Source of the DNA: Oscillospiraceae bacterium
GTDB lineage: Bacteria; Bacillota; Clostridia; Oscillospirales; Ruminococcaceae
Direction of reading: 5' to 3'
Assembly: GCA_003516865.1 (NCBI GenBank)
Contig: DPBR01000078.1
Coordinates: forward strand, 1 to 11,574
DNA length: 11,574 bases
Position numbers and translations under genes: made by a program. The notes under the pieces are model-generated. The model was given only the letters and a program-made list of their open reading frames with translations, did no database searches and had not been told where the DNA came from. This document shows, in pieces, positions 1 to 5,855 of the stretch. Position 1 is the first letter of the stretch; every line of letters starts with the position of its first letter.

Positions 1-9
1 GGGTTTCAT
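1..9 (-). CDS. 5' end of a second small membrane protein gene (partial, likely paralogue)
   Basis: Only the first three codons (Met-Lys-Pro) lie in the window; the gene runs off the left edge on the minus strand. The start is supported by an AGGAG ribosome binding site at 20-16 with a 6-base spacer. The first codons, the ribosome binding site and upstream bases match those of the gene at 521-75 (31 of 32 positions), so I infer a tandem paralogue cotranscribed with it. Nothing of the protein beyond Met-Lys-Pro can be seen. Confidence 0.6.
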
Positions 10-32
10 AGCGTACTCCTTTCACAAAAACA
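1..32 (-). repeat. Direct repeat copy A: shared gene-start region
   Basis: Positions 1-32 match 513-544 in 31 of 32 bases; the only difference is T at 20 against A at 532. The unit covers the first three codons, the ribosome binding site and 12 bases upstream of it. The repeat may continue to the left, outside the window. It marks a local gene duplication rather than a mobile element. Confidence 0.85.
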
Positions 33-74
33 TAACCGCCATGTCCTTGACAAAAATTCCAAAGCCATCTAATT

Positions 75-521
75 TCATTGGCTTTTTTCCTTTTTCATTT
101 TTATTTTATTCCTTATGCCTATAATAACCTGAATTATCGCGTTTATAGCAGCCGTGGGGACTGCCATAAACCATAATATAACGAGCGCGATTACCCTGTC
201 GAGATTTGAAAGACTGCCAAGACCGGTGCCGTAGGTGGGAATATACGGGTGGTTAATTTCGGTTAAAATCCTGATTGCGGCAATCACCGCGATTGTTCCC
301 GCGACATATGTCATCACAAGCGGAAAAGGAGGCATTTTCATCTTTTTCACGGCTAAATCGCGCGCGGCAAAGCCAAGCATTATTCCCGAAAATACCGAAA
401 ACAAAACTGCTGTTATAAATCCTGCCCAACCGCCGAAAAAACCCAAATATCCCAAAAAATAAAACGCAGTCTGGATTATCGCGCCCGCGAGGAAAAAGCA
501 GATGAATTTTAAGGGTTTCAT
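75..521 (-). CDS. Small four-helix integral membrane protein under T-box control
   Basis: This 148-residue protein of unrecognised family has four predicted membrane segments, at about residues 5-27, 32-54, 66-86 and 108-137, and a very basic C-terminal tail (138-146, Lys/Arg-rich). A polar stretch with several Gly and Pro residues (88-106) lies between helices 3 and 4. I chose the ATG at 521-519 because GGAG (531-528) sits 6 bases upstream; an ATG at 533 overlaps that site and is unlikely. The gene follows a T-box leader with terminator, so its expression should rise when a cognate tRNA is uncharged. Genes with such control are mostly aminoacyl-tRNA synthetases, amino acid biosynthesis enzymes and transporters. 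The size and helices suggest a transporter or transporter subunit, possibly for an aromatic amino acid given aroF next door. That role is inference; no catalytic or binding motif is visible. Confidence 0.85.
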   Translation of the reverse strand: MKPLKFICFFLAGAIIQTAFYFLGYLGFFGGWAGFITAVLFSVFSGIMLGFAARDLAVKKMKMPPFPLVMTYVAGTIAVIAAIRILTEINHPYIPTYGTGLGSLSNLDRVIALVILWFMAVPTAAINAIIQVIIGIRNKIKMKKEKSQ

Positions 522-544
522 AGCGTACTCCATTCACAAAAACA
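513..544 (-). repeat. Direct repeat copy B: shared gene-start region
   Basis: This is the second copy of the unit at 1-32. It contains the start codon (521-519) and GGAG (531-528) of the T-box-controlled membrane protein. Identity is lost upstream at 545, so the duplicated unit seems to begin within the untranslated leader and not to include the T-box itself. Confidence 0.85.
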
Positions 545-550
545 GCCTAA

Positions 551-585
551 AACCAAAAACGCCCTCCTGCCTAAAGCAAGAGGGC
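551..585 (-). terminator. T-box rho-independent terminator hairpin
   Basis: Read on the minus strand, GCCCTCTTGC (585-576) pairs with GCAGGAGGGC (570-561) in a 10-base-pair stem with one G-U pair and a five-base loop, followed by GTTTTTGGTTTT. The 5' arm can instead pair with GAGG of the T-box sequence just upstream, which gives the mutually exclusive antiterminator expected of this riboswitch class. Confidence 0.9.
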
Positions 586-783
586 GAAAATCCGCGGTAC
601 CACCTCAATTTGCGGGAAAACCCGCCTTTGAACAGCTTTAACGGGCTTACCCGTGCGGAACTACTTGCAAACGCGTTCGCACCGCCGCTCCGAGAGGTAA
701 TTCATCTTCGGTTTCCTGCCGTTTCACACCAAACAACGGCTCTCTGAAAGGTTTCCCCGAAAACTACTCTGTTCCCGTCAACG
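586..783 (-). promoter_or_regulatory. T-box riboswitch leader, specifier probably UAC (Tyr)
   Basis: This leader senses the charging state of a tRNA and controls read-through into the membrane protein gene at 521-75. Minus-strand landmarks in order are: GAGTAG near the base of Stem I (about 768-763), AGAGAGC before the distal hairpin (746-740), GGTGTGAAA in the distal loop, GATGAATTACCTC around the specifier (705-693), a Stem II hairpin with GAAC and AGTAG (about 687-652), a small hairpin at 654-641, a Stem III hairpin GCGGG-TTTT-CCCGC (625-612), and the T-box sequence AGGTGGTACCGCGG (605-592). Aligning the helix after the specifier (CTCTCGGAG) to the usual pattern puts codon TAC (Tyr) at 699-697. 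Alternative registers give TTA (700-698) or ACC (698-696). The T-box class is certain; the amino acid is not. Confidence 0.95.
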
Positions 784-806
784 CTTTTTCATATTGAGAT
801 ATACGC

Positions 807-835
807 ATTATAACATATTAATCCGCTTTTGTCAA
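807..835 (-). promoter_or_regulatory. Sigma-A promoter for the T-box transcript
   Basis: Both hexamers are consensus: TTGACA at 835-830 and TATAAT at 812-807, with a 17-base spacer and a TG one base upstream of the -10 box (extended -10). The expected start is near 800, just ahead of Stem I. The promoter lies within 10 bases of the aroF stop codon, so the T-box unit has its own promoter and may also receive aroF read-through. Confidence 0.92.
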
Positions 836-842
836 GCGCTTT

Positions 843-1874
843 TTACAGCGAATTTGCAATATCGAGAATAAGCTTTTCGCTCTTTTCCCAGCCGAGGCAC
901 GGGTCGGTAATCGACTTTCCGTAAACTCCTTCTTCGATTTTCTGCGCTCCGTCCTCAATATAGCTCTCAATCATCAGTCCCTTGACCATTTTTCCCACGT
1001 CGTCGGGCGAATGGCGCATCGAGTGCAGAACCTCTTTCGCAATTCTAATCTGCTCAAGATACTGCTTGCCGGAGTTTGAGTGGTTTGTATCAACGATAAT
1101 CGCGGGATTTTTAAGCCCCTTTTCCGCGTACAAATCAGCGCAGAGCTTCAAATCCTCGAAATGATAATTCGGGATTGTCTGACCGTGCTTGTTCTGAGCG
1201 CCGCGGAGAATTGCGTGTGCAAGCGGATTGCCGTCCGAAACGACCTCCCAGCCGCGGTAAATGAACGTGTGCTTCGCCTGAGCCGCCTGAATGGAGTTGA
1301 ACATAACCGAAAGCGTGCCGCTCGTGGGGTTTTTCATTCCGACGGGACACTCCATTCCCGAAGCGACAAGACGGTGCTGCTGGTCCTCAACGGAACGCGC
1401 TCCTATCGCAACGTAAGACAGCAAGTCCGAAAGATAGCGGTAATTCTCCGTGTAGAGCATTTCGTCCGCGCAGGTGAGGTGAGATTCCTTTATTGCGCGC
1501 GCGTGAAGCTCGCGGATTTTGATGATGCCCTCAAGCATATCTTCGGGCTTCGCGGGGTCGGGCTGATGCAGCATTCCCTTATAGCCCATTCCGTTTGTGC
1601 GCGGTTTTCCCGTGTAAATTCTCGGTATAATCACAAGCTTGTCCTTAACCTGCTCGTTTACTTTTGCAAGCCTGTTGATATAATCCATAACCGAGTCCTC
1701 GTTATCCGCGGAGCAAGGCCCGATTATCAGAATAAACTTGTTCGATTTTCCCGTCAAAACGTCCGCGATTTCGCGGTCGCGTTCCGCTTTTACCGCCTTT
1801 ATCTCGTCTGAAAGCGGGTACATTTCTTTTATCTCCTTAGGAATGGGAAGCTTCCTGTTAAACGTCATCGACAT
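843..1874 (-). CDS. aroF: 3-deoxy-7-phosphoheptulonate (DAHP) synthase, AroFGH type
   Basis: This enzyme condenses phosphoenolpyruvate with erythrose 4-phosphate, the first step of the shikimate pathway to Phe, Tyr and Trp. The 343-residue protein is close in length to E. coli AroG (350). Family motifs include IGPCS (51-55), GKPRTNG (89-95), GARSVEDQQHR (158-168), GMKNPTSGT (179-187), DTNHSNSGK (262-270) and GKSITDPCLGWE (319-330), covering the PEP, metal and sugar-phosphate sites of the barrel. I chose ATG 1874 because AGGAG (1890-1886) lies upstream, with a somewhat long 11-base spacer; an in-frame GTG at 1931 would begin only about 5 bases after the predicted transcription start. The gene has its own promoter and no T-box. 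Which amino acid inhibits it (the AroF, AroG and AroH subtypes differ) cannot be read safely from sequence alone, so the symbol is generic. Confidence 0.95.
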   Translation of the reverse strand: MSMTFNRKLPIPKEIKEMYPLSDEIKAVKAERDREIADVLTGKSNKFILIIGPCSADNEDSVMDYINRLAKVNEQVKDKLVIIPRIYTGKPRTNGMGYKGMLHQPDPAKPEDMLEGIIKIRELHARAIKESHLTCADEMLYTENYRYLSDLLSYVAIGARSVEDQQHRLVASGMECPVGMKNPTSGTLSVMFNSIQAAQAKHTFIYRGWEVVSDGNPLAHAILRGAQNKHGQTIPNYHFEDLKLCADLYAEKGLKNPAIIVDTNHSNSGKQYLEQIRIAKEVLHSMRHSPDDVGKMVKGLMIESYIEDGAQKIEEGVYGKSITDPCLGWEKSEKLILDIANSL

Positions 1875-1942
1875 AGTATGTTTTTCTCCTTTTTTCTGTA
1901 ATTTGCAGTGTTTTTCTCGTGTGCATTTCACCGCTTTAGGCT

Positions 1943-1971
1943 ATTGTAACACAAAAGCGCTAAATTGTCAA
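1943..1971 (-). promoter_or_regulatory. Sigma-A promoter for aroF
   Basis: TTGACA at 1971-1966 and TACAAT at 1948-1943 are separated by 17 bases, with TG one base upstream of the -10 box. The -35 box overlaps the ruvX stop codon (1970-1968), so aroF transcription starts inside the end of the preceding gene. The predicted start is near 1936, which leaves a leader of about 60 bases before aroF. Confidence 0.9.
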
Positions 1972-2396
1972 GCGTTATTTGCGTGATTTTTGCGAAACGC
2001 AAGAAAACTTTCGAGAATTATCGCGGCAGCCGCCCCGTCAAGCGCTTCTTTGCGCTTTTTACCGCGGCGGTTGTTCTCGTTCATTATGCCGATTGCGGAA
2101 ACCGTCGTCGAGCGCTCGTCCCACATCTGTACCTCAAGTCCCGAAAGCTCGCGCAGCTTCTCCGCGAAAACACGGCATTTCTCCGAGCGTTCGCCGCGCG
2201 TTCCGTTCATATTTATCGGGTCGCCGACGACAAGCATTTCCGCTTTGTTTTCCGCCGCCTTTTTCGCAACCTCCTCCGCGCATCTGTCAAAATTCTTCTC
2301 AAACACCGTTGCAAGCGGCGAAGCCAGAATTTCGCCCTTGTCGCAGACCGCAAGTCCCGTTCTGCTGTCACCGTAGTCAACCGCCATTATTCTCAT
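1968..2396 (-). CDS. ruvX: RuvX/YqgF family Holliday junction resolvase-like nuclease
   Basis: The 142-residue protein has the RNase H-like fold signature of the YqgF/RuvX family, which is linked to pre-16S rRNA end processing and proposed to resolve Holliday junctions. Visible motifs are the N-terminal strand with the first acidic residue (AVDYGDSRTGLA, 5-16), VVGDPINMNGTRGERSE (56-72), DERSTT (94-99) and the C-terminal D-G-AAAAIILES block (120-130) that supplies the last acidic residue. The length is normal for the family (about 138-150). ATG 2396 follows AAAGGTGA (2410-2403) with a 6-base spacer. The gene has its own strong promoter and is divergent from the M50 protease gene. Confidence 0.93.
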   Translation of the reverse strand: MRIMAVDYGDSRTGLAVCDKGEILASPLATVFEKNFDRCAEEVAKKAAENKAEMLVVGDPINMNGTRGERSEKCRVFAEKLRELSGLEVQMWDERSTTVSAIGIMNENNRRGKKRKEALDGAAAAIILESFLAFRKNHANNA

Positions 2397-2435
2397 TAAA
2401 TTTCACCTTTCCGTCAATACTGCTTATTGAATTGT

Positions 2436-2464
2436 ATTATAGCATATCCCGCGCTTTTTGTCAA
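2436..2464 (-). promoter_or_regulatory. Sigma-A promoter for ruvX
   Basis: TTGACA at 2464-2459 and TATAAT at 2441-2436 have a 17-base spacer and an extended -10 TG. The spacer starts AAAAGCGCGG. It faces away from the promoter at 2486-2514; the two -35 boxes are 21 bases apart. Confidence 0.92.
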
Positions 2465-2485
2465 TGAAATAATTTGCAAAACCAC

Positions 2486-2514
2486 TTGCAAAAGGCGCGG
2501 AAATATGATATAAT
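2486..2514 (+). promoter_or_regulatory. Sigma-A promoter for the M50-scpAB gene run
   Basis: TTGCAA (2486-2491, four of six to consensus) and TATAAT (2509-2514) are 17 bases apart, with TG at 2506-2507 as an extended -10. The predicted start near 2521 lies upstream of the TTG start at 2558 and rules out the in-frame ATG at 2474 for this transcript. Confidence 0.88.
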
Positions 2515-2557
2515 ATTTCTTGTATATCAATTTGGATTTTTGTGTTTGGAGGCAATT

Positions 2558-3250
2558 TTGAAAGGTCCTTTATTTTATCTTGTCGATTATTTCAGAGGAG
2601 TGGGAGCGCTTGAAACGTTCATTTACTCCGTTTTCGGCGTTCTGGCGTTTATTTTTATCTGTATTCCCGTTCACGAATGCGCGCACGCTTTTGCGGCGAA
2701 AGCTCTCGGCGACGATACAGCCGAGCGTCAGGGCAGGCTTACCCTTAATCCGTTCGCTCATATCGATATGCTTGGAACGATTTTGATGTTCGTGTGCAGC
2801 ATCGGCTGGGCGAAACCCACGCCCGTCGACCTTCGCCGCTGCACCAAAGTGAAGATTAGAACCGCGAACGCTATCGTTTCGGCGGCGGGTCCGCTCTCGA
2901 ACCTTATTATGTCGTTCTTGTTTATGATAATATTCAAGGTTCTTATGCTTGTGGGCATTAATAATGCGAATTTTACCGTATGTCAGATTGCCCAGGTTGT
3001 GTTCTATGTTTCTTCGCTCAACGCTTTTCTTGCGGTGTTCAACCTCATTCCCATTCCGCCGTTTGACGGTTATCACATTCTTTCGAGCTTTTTGCCCGCA
3101 AAAGCGCTTTATTTTGTTGAACGAAACGCGCAGATTATCAATCTTATCCTGCTAATCCTGCTTGTATCGGGCTATGCGGGTATTCCGATTTCGTGGCTTT
3201 CGGCGAAAATTATCGAATTTTTCAGCTTTGCGACAAGCTTTATCTTATAA
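2558..3250 (+). CDS. M50 family site-2 protease (membrane zinc metalloprotease)
   Basis: This 230-residue intramembrane protease has the zinc motif HECAH (39-43) inside the first membrane region and the second conserved site as NLIPIPPFDGYHIL (162-175), where Asp170 should bind zinc. About five membrane segments are visible, the clearest at 22-42, 72-92, 106-133, 143-166 and 194-210. It belongs to the short YwhC-like branch without PDZ domains. The start is TTG 2558, chosen because GGAGG (2548-2552) lies 5 bases upstream and the promoter excludes an earlier ATG. The stop is two bases before scpA, so the two genes are probably translationally coupled. Its substrate is unknown; the link to scpAB recurs in Clostridia but does not itself define the function. 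Confidence 0.93.
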   Translation: MKGPLFYLVDYFRGVGALETFIYSVFGVLAFIFICIPVHECAHAFAAKALGDDTAERQGRLTLNPFAHIDMLGTILMFVCSIGWAKPTPVDLRRCTKVKIRTANAIVSAAGPLSNLIMSFLFMIIFKVLMLVGINNANFTVCQIAQVVFYVSSLNAFLAVFNLIPIPPFDGYHILSSFLPAKALYFVERNAQIINLILLILLVSGYAGIPISWLSAKIIEFFSFATSFIL

Positions 3251-3252
3251 AT

Positions 3253-3984
3253 ATGACCGAACTTAATTTTAAGCTGGAAAAGCTTGAGTTCGAGGGTCCG
3301 CTCGACCTTATGCTCCTGCTTATTCAAAAGCATAAGCTCAATATTCAGGATATCGAAATAACCGTGCTTCTCGACCAGTTTTTGCTGTATCTCGAGCGAA
3401 TGACAGAGGCGGATATCGAGGTTACGGCGGAATTCCTCGACGCGGCGGCAAGGCTCGTCCTCATAAAATCAGCGGCGCTTCTTCCGCACGACGAAGCCGA
3501 GAAAATGAAAAAAGAGCTTCAGGGCGCGCTTATCGAGTACGCTCTCTGCAAGACGATGGCGGAAAGGCTGAAAAAACGCTGGATTGGCGACGCGGTTTAC
3601 GTCAGAACGCCGATTGAACAGGATATCGACCCGACTTATCGCGGCGTTCATCAGCCGGAGGAAATTCCGTTCGCTTACGGCGCCGTTTCAAAGCGCGCGA
3701 AAATCAAGAACGAAACACCGCGCTCGCTTGCGCCGATTGTCGCGAAAAGCTATGTTACGGTGTATACGGGAGTTATAATCGTGCTGAAAAGCCTGATTTC
3801 GGGCAGAAAAGTTACGCTCGGCGAATTGTACAACGGCAGACCGCGCTCTTATCGCGTGTCGATTTTTCTCGCGGTGCTGGAGCTGTCAAAAGCGGGAAGA
3901 ATTGTTATTTCGGAGGACGGAGAGAGCGTTTCGCTGAACGGAAGCAGCGCTCCGAGAACCGACAAAAGGCAGGTGCTTTTATGA
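3253..3984 (+). CDS. scpA: Segregation and condensation protein A (kleisin)
   Basis: ScpA is the kleisin subunit that bridges the SMC dimer and binds ScpB in the bacterial condensin complex acting on the chromosome. The N-terminal block with FEGPLDLMLLLIQKHKLNI (13-31) and the following helical region ending LVLIKSAALLP (68-78) are typical. The C-terminal winged-helix part is seen at about 185-230 (RKVTLGELYNG). Length is 243 residues, normal for the family. ATG 3253 begins two bases after the M50 stop with no clear ribosome binding site, which suggests coupled translation; an ATG at 3193 would overlap the upstream gene by 58 bases. The stop overlaps the scpB start in ATGA. Confidence 0.95.
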   Translation: MTELNFKLEKLEFEGPLDLMLLLIQKHKLNIQDIEITVLLDQFLLYLERMTEADIEVTAEFLDAAARLVLIKSAALLPHDEAEKMKKELQGALIEYALCKTMAERLKKRWIGDAVYVRTPIEQDIDPTYRGVHQPEEIPFAYGAVSKRAKIKNETPRSLAPIVAKSYVTVYTGVIIVLKSLISGRKVTLGELYNGRPRSYRVSIFLAVLELSKAGRIVISEDGESVSLNGSSAPRTDKRQVLL

Positions 3985-4562
3985 AATTCAGCGAGAGAAT
4001 GGCGGCTGTTGAAGCCGTGCTTTTCGCTTCGGGAGAACCGATTGAGCTTGAAAAGCTCGCGGCTGCCTGTGAAATGGATAAGGACGAAACGCAGCGCATT
4101 ATCGAGCGGCTGAACGACCGTTATAACGAGCAGGAATGCGCTTTCGAGATAGGAAAGTTCGGCACTTCTTATCAAATGATGACAAGAGCGCGTTTTGCAC
4201 GTTATATAAAGGCTGCGGCGGAAACCCGCAGACAGGCGCCTCTCACGCAGGCGGCGCTTGAAGTTCTCGCGATTGTCGCGTATAATCAGCCCGTCACGAG
4301 AGGCTTTATCGACCAGGTGCGCGGGGTTGACAGCGGCGGCGTTGTAAAGAGCCTTACGGAGCGAAATCTGCTCGAAGAACACGGCAGACTGAACGATGTT
4401 CCCGGCAGACCTATCGCTTATCGTACTACCGAAAATTTTCTGCGGTGTTTCGGGCTGAGCGGGCTGGACGGATTGCCGCCCATTCCCGGAAACGCCGACC
4501 AGATTGATTTTGACGAATATGAGGAAATGCTTTCGGAGGGCGGCGAACAGCCCGAAGAATAA
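3981..4562 (+). CDS. scpB: Segregation and condensation protein B
   Basis: ScpB is the partner of ScpA in the SMC condensin complex and consists of two winged-helix domains, here about residues 2-80 and 88-165. Key segments are AVEAVLFASGEPI (9-21), LEVLAIVAYNQPVTRGFI (93-110) with IDQVRGVDS following, and GRPIAYRTTENFLRCFGL near 142-159. The 193-residue length and acidic C-terminal tail are normal. Its ATG overlaps the scpA stop by four bases (ATGA), and a purine-rich AGGCAGGTG lies just upstream, so the pair is translationally coupled and made in matched amounts. Confidence 0.95.
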   Translation: MKFSERMAAVEAVLFASGEPIELEKLAAACEMDKDETQRIIERLNDRYNEQECAFEIGKFGTSYQMMTRARFARYIKAAAETRRQAPLTQAALEVLAIVAYNQPVTRGFIDQVRGVDSGGVVKSLTERNLLEEHGRLNDVPGRPIAYRTTENFLRCFGLSGLDGLPPIPGNADQIDFDEYEEMLSEGGEQPEE

Positions 4563-4576
4563 TCGGGGGTGAGGTT

Positions 4577-5221
4577 TTGGGCTGGATAATTGTCGGAGCG
4601 ATTTTTGTCGTTATTCTGCTGCTTACGCTCGGAAAAGTGACGATAATTTTCGACTATAAAGACGACCTCATCTTAAAGGTGAAATATCTGTTTGTCCCGA
4701 TTGTGAAAATACCTGCGGATAAGCCGAAAAAGCCAAAAAAACCGAAAAAGGCGAAGAAATCCGCCGAAAAAAAGCCCGAATCCGAAAATTCCGAAGAAAC
4801 CGAGAAAAAGCCGAAGAAAAAACCTGCGCTTGAGGATATTCTCGAAGTTGCGAAGTTTGCCGTGAACAGTCTCGGAAAGCCGCTTAAGAAGATTATCAAA
4901 AGGACGATTATCGCGCATCTTTCGCTTGATATAAGCGTCGGCGGCGAGGACGCGGCTAAGACCGCGATTTCGTTCGGCGCGACAAATTTCGCCGTGGGAA
5001 GCGCGCTTGGCTGGCTCGATACGTTTTTCACGCTGAAGAAGCCCGACTATATCAATATTACTGCGGATTTTGCGAGCGAAGAAACGAAAATCGACTGCTA
5101 TTGCGAAATAAAGCTTGTTCTTGCTGCGGGAATTGCGTTCTTCTTCACGTTCCTCGGCAGAGCGATAAAGTACTTTTTCACGCACGACCGCGCGAGGGCT
5201 TCTATCAGACATCTTGTTTAA
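4577..5221 (+). CDS. ytfI: DUF2953 family protein, YtfI-like, membrane-anchored
   Basis: The 214-residue protein has one N-terminal membrane helix (3-19), a short beta-rich segment (21-46), a long Lys/Pro/Glu low-complexity linker (48-84), and a C-terminal domain with LSLDISVGGEDAAKTAISFG (115-134), which resembles the DUF2953 signature of a Gly-Asp-Ala motif followed by a helix. A hydrophobic segment at 179-200 may be a second membrane helix. TTG 4577 is the start, with GGGGGTGAGG just upstream, 14 bases after scpB. It directly precedes ytfJ, as in the ytfI-ytfJ pair of Bacillus, which supports the assignment and a sporulation link. The molecular function is unknown. The Lys-rich linker is the odd part and might contact acidic polymers. 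Confidence 0.8.
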   Translation: MGWIIVGAIFVVILLLTLGKVTIIFDYKDDLILKVKYLFVPIVKIPADKPKKPKKPKKAKKSAEKKPESENSEETEKKPKKKPALEDILEVAKFAVNSLGKPLKKIIKRTIIAHLSLDISVGGEDAAKTAISFGATNFAVGSALGWLDTFFTLKKPDYINITADFASEETKIDCYCEIKLVLAAGIAFFFTFLGRAIKYFFTHDRARASIRHLV

Positions 5222-5284
5222 TTCGGGGTTAACCCGTTTTTACCGTTAATTATTGCTTTTATTATTTGGAAGGAGTTGTTTTAT

Positions 5285-5725
5285 ATGGCACACCCTGTTG
5301 AAGGCGTTATGGGAGTATCTATGGAGAAAATCCGCGAAATGGTGGACGTTGAAACAATAATCGGCGACCCGATTGTCGCGGAGGGAGTTACAATTATCCC
5401 CGTTTCAAAGGTATCGTTCGGCTTCGCTTCGGGCGGAAGCGACCTCCCCGTTCAGGCGGCGGAGAAGTTTGCGGGCGGTTCGGGCGCAGGCGTTACCGTA
5501 AAGCCCGTCGCTTTTATCGTAATCAAGCCCGACGGCGCGGTTAATCTTATGGAGCTTGGCGCAAAAGGCTCTCCGCTTGACGGCGTTTTCGAGGCGCTTC
5601 CCGGTATCGTTGACAAGATTAAGGGCTTTATGGCGGATAAAAAGGCGGCTAAGGCTGAGAAAAAGGCTGCCGAGAACGCGGAAGAAACTCCCGCCGAAGA
5701 AAAAATCTCCGAGGAAAAGCCGTAA
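5285..5725 (+). CDS. ytfJ: GerW family sporulation protein YtfJ
   Basis: The 146-residue protein matches the YtfJ/GerW family, whose members act in spore formation and germination. Typical blocks are the N-terminal EKIREMVDVETIIGDPI (14-30), the VTIIPVSKVSFGFASGG segment (35-51) and VKPVAFIVIKPDG (72-84). The tail from 118 is rich in Lys, Ala and Glu and probably disordered. ATG 5285 follows GGAAGGAG (5268-5275) with a 9-base spacer; an upstream in-frame TTG at 5276 abuts that site and is less likely. The gene sits 63 bases after the YtfI-like gene and before a D,D-carboxypeptidase gene, a spore-related context. Confidence 0.92.
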   Translation: MAHPVEGVMGVSMEKIREMVDVETIIGDPIVAEGVTIIPVSKVSFGFASGGSDLPVQAAEKFAGGSGAGVTVKPVAFIVIKPDGAVNLMELGAKGSPLDGVFEALPGIVDKIKGFMADKKAAKAEKKAAENAEETPAEEKISEEKP

Positions 5726-5737
5726 TAATGGCATAAC

Positions 5738-5764
5738 CGCGCAATTTTTGGCTTGCGCGTTTGT
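5738..5764 (+). terminator. Possible terminator after ytfJ
   Basis: CGCGCAA (5738-5744) and TTGCGCG (5753-5759) form a 7-base-pair stem with an eight-base loop, followed by TTTGT. The U-tract is short, so termination may be partial. A second small inverted repeat, TTATGC/GCATAA at 5775-5792, lies just downstream. These would separate ytfJ from dacF. Confidence 0.5.
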
Positions 5765-5855
5765 ACGACAATAATTATGCGGTAAAGCATAAGGTATATT
5801 TTTCCGATTTTCGGCAAACATATCCGTGAAGAAATTTAACGGAGTGTGTTTGCAT

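Noticed and set aside
61..85. Inverted repeat AAAGCCA/TGGCTTT at the end of the membrane protein gene
   Set aside because: A 7-base-pair stem with an 11-base loop overlapping the last codons and stop codon. It could be a weak bidirectional terminator, but the next gene start follows closely with a good ribosome binding site, so I do not call it.
519..533. ATG at 533-531 as the start of the membrane protein
   Set aside because: It overlaps the GGAG ribosome binding site that serves the ATG at 521, and copy A of the repeat lacks this ATG (T in place of A).
1080..1811. Long open frame on the plus strand (243 codons)
   Set aside because: It lies antisense inside aroF, whose motifs are unambiguous. 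No ribosome binding site or family motif is seen; the frame is open because of codon bias.
5224..5241. Small hairpin CGGG-GTTAA-CCCG plus five T residues between the ytfI-like gene and ytfJ
   Set aside because: A stem of only four base pairs is too weak to call as a terminator; it may reduce read-through slightly.
5787..5820. Possible sporulation sigma factor promoter before dacF (GTATA and CATAT elements)
   Set aside because: The spacing does not fit the sigma-F or sigma-G consensus that I know, and the region is AT-rich, so chance matches are likely.
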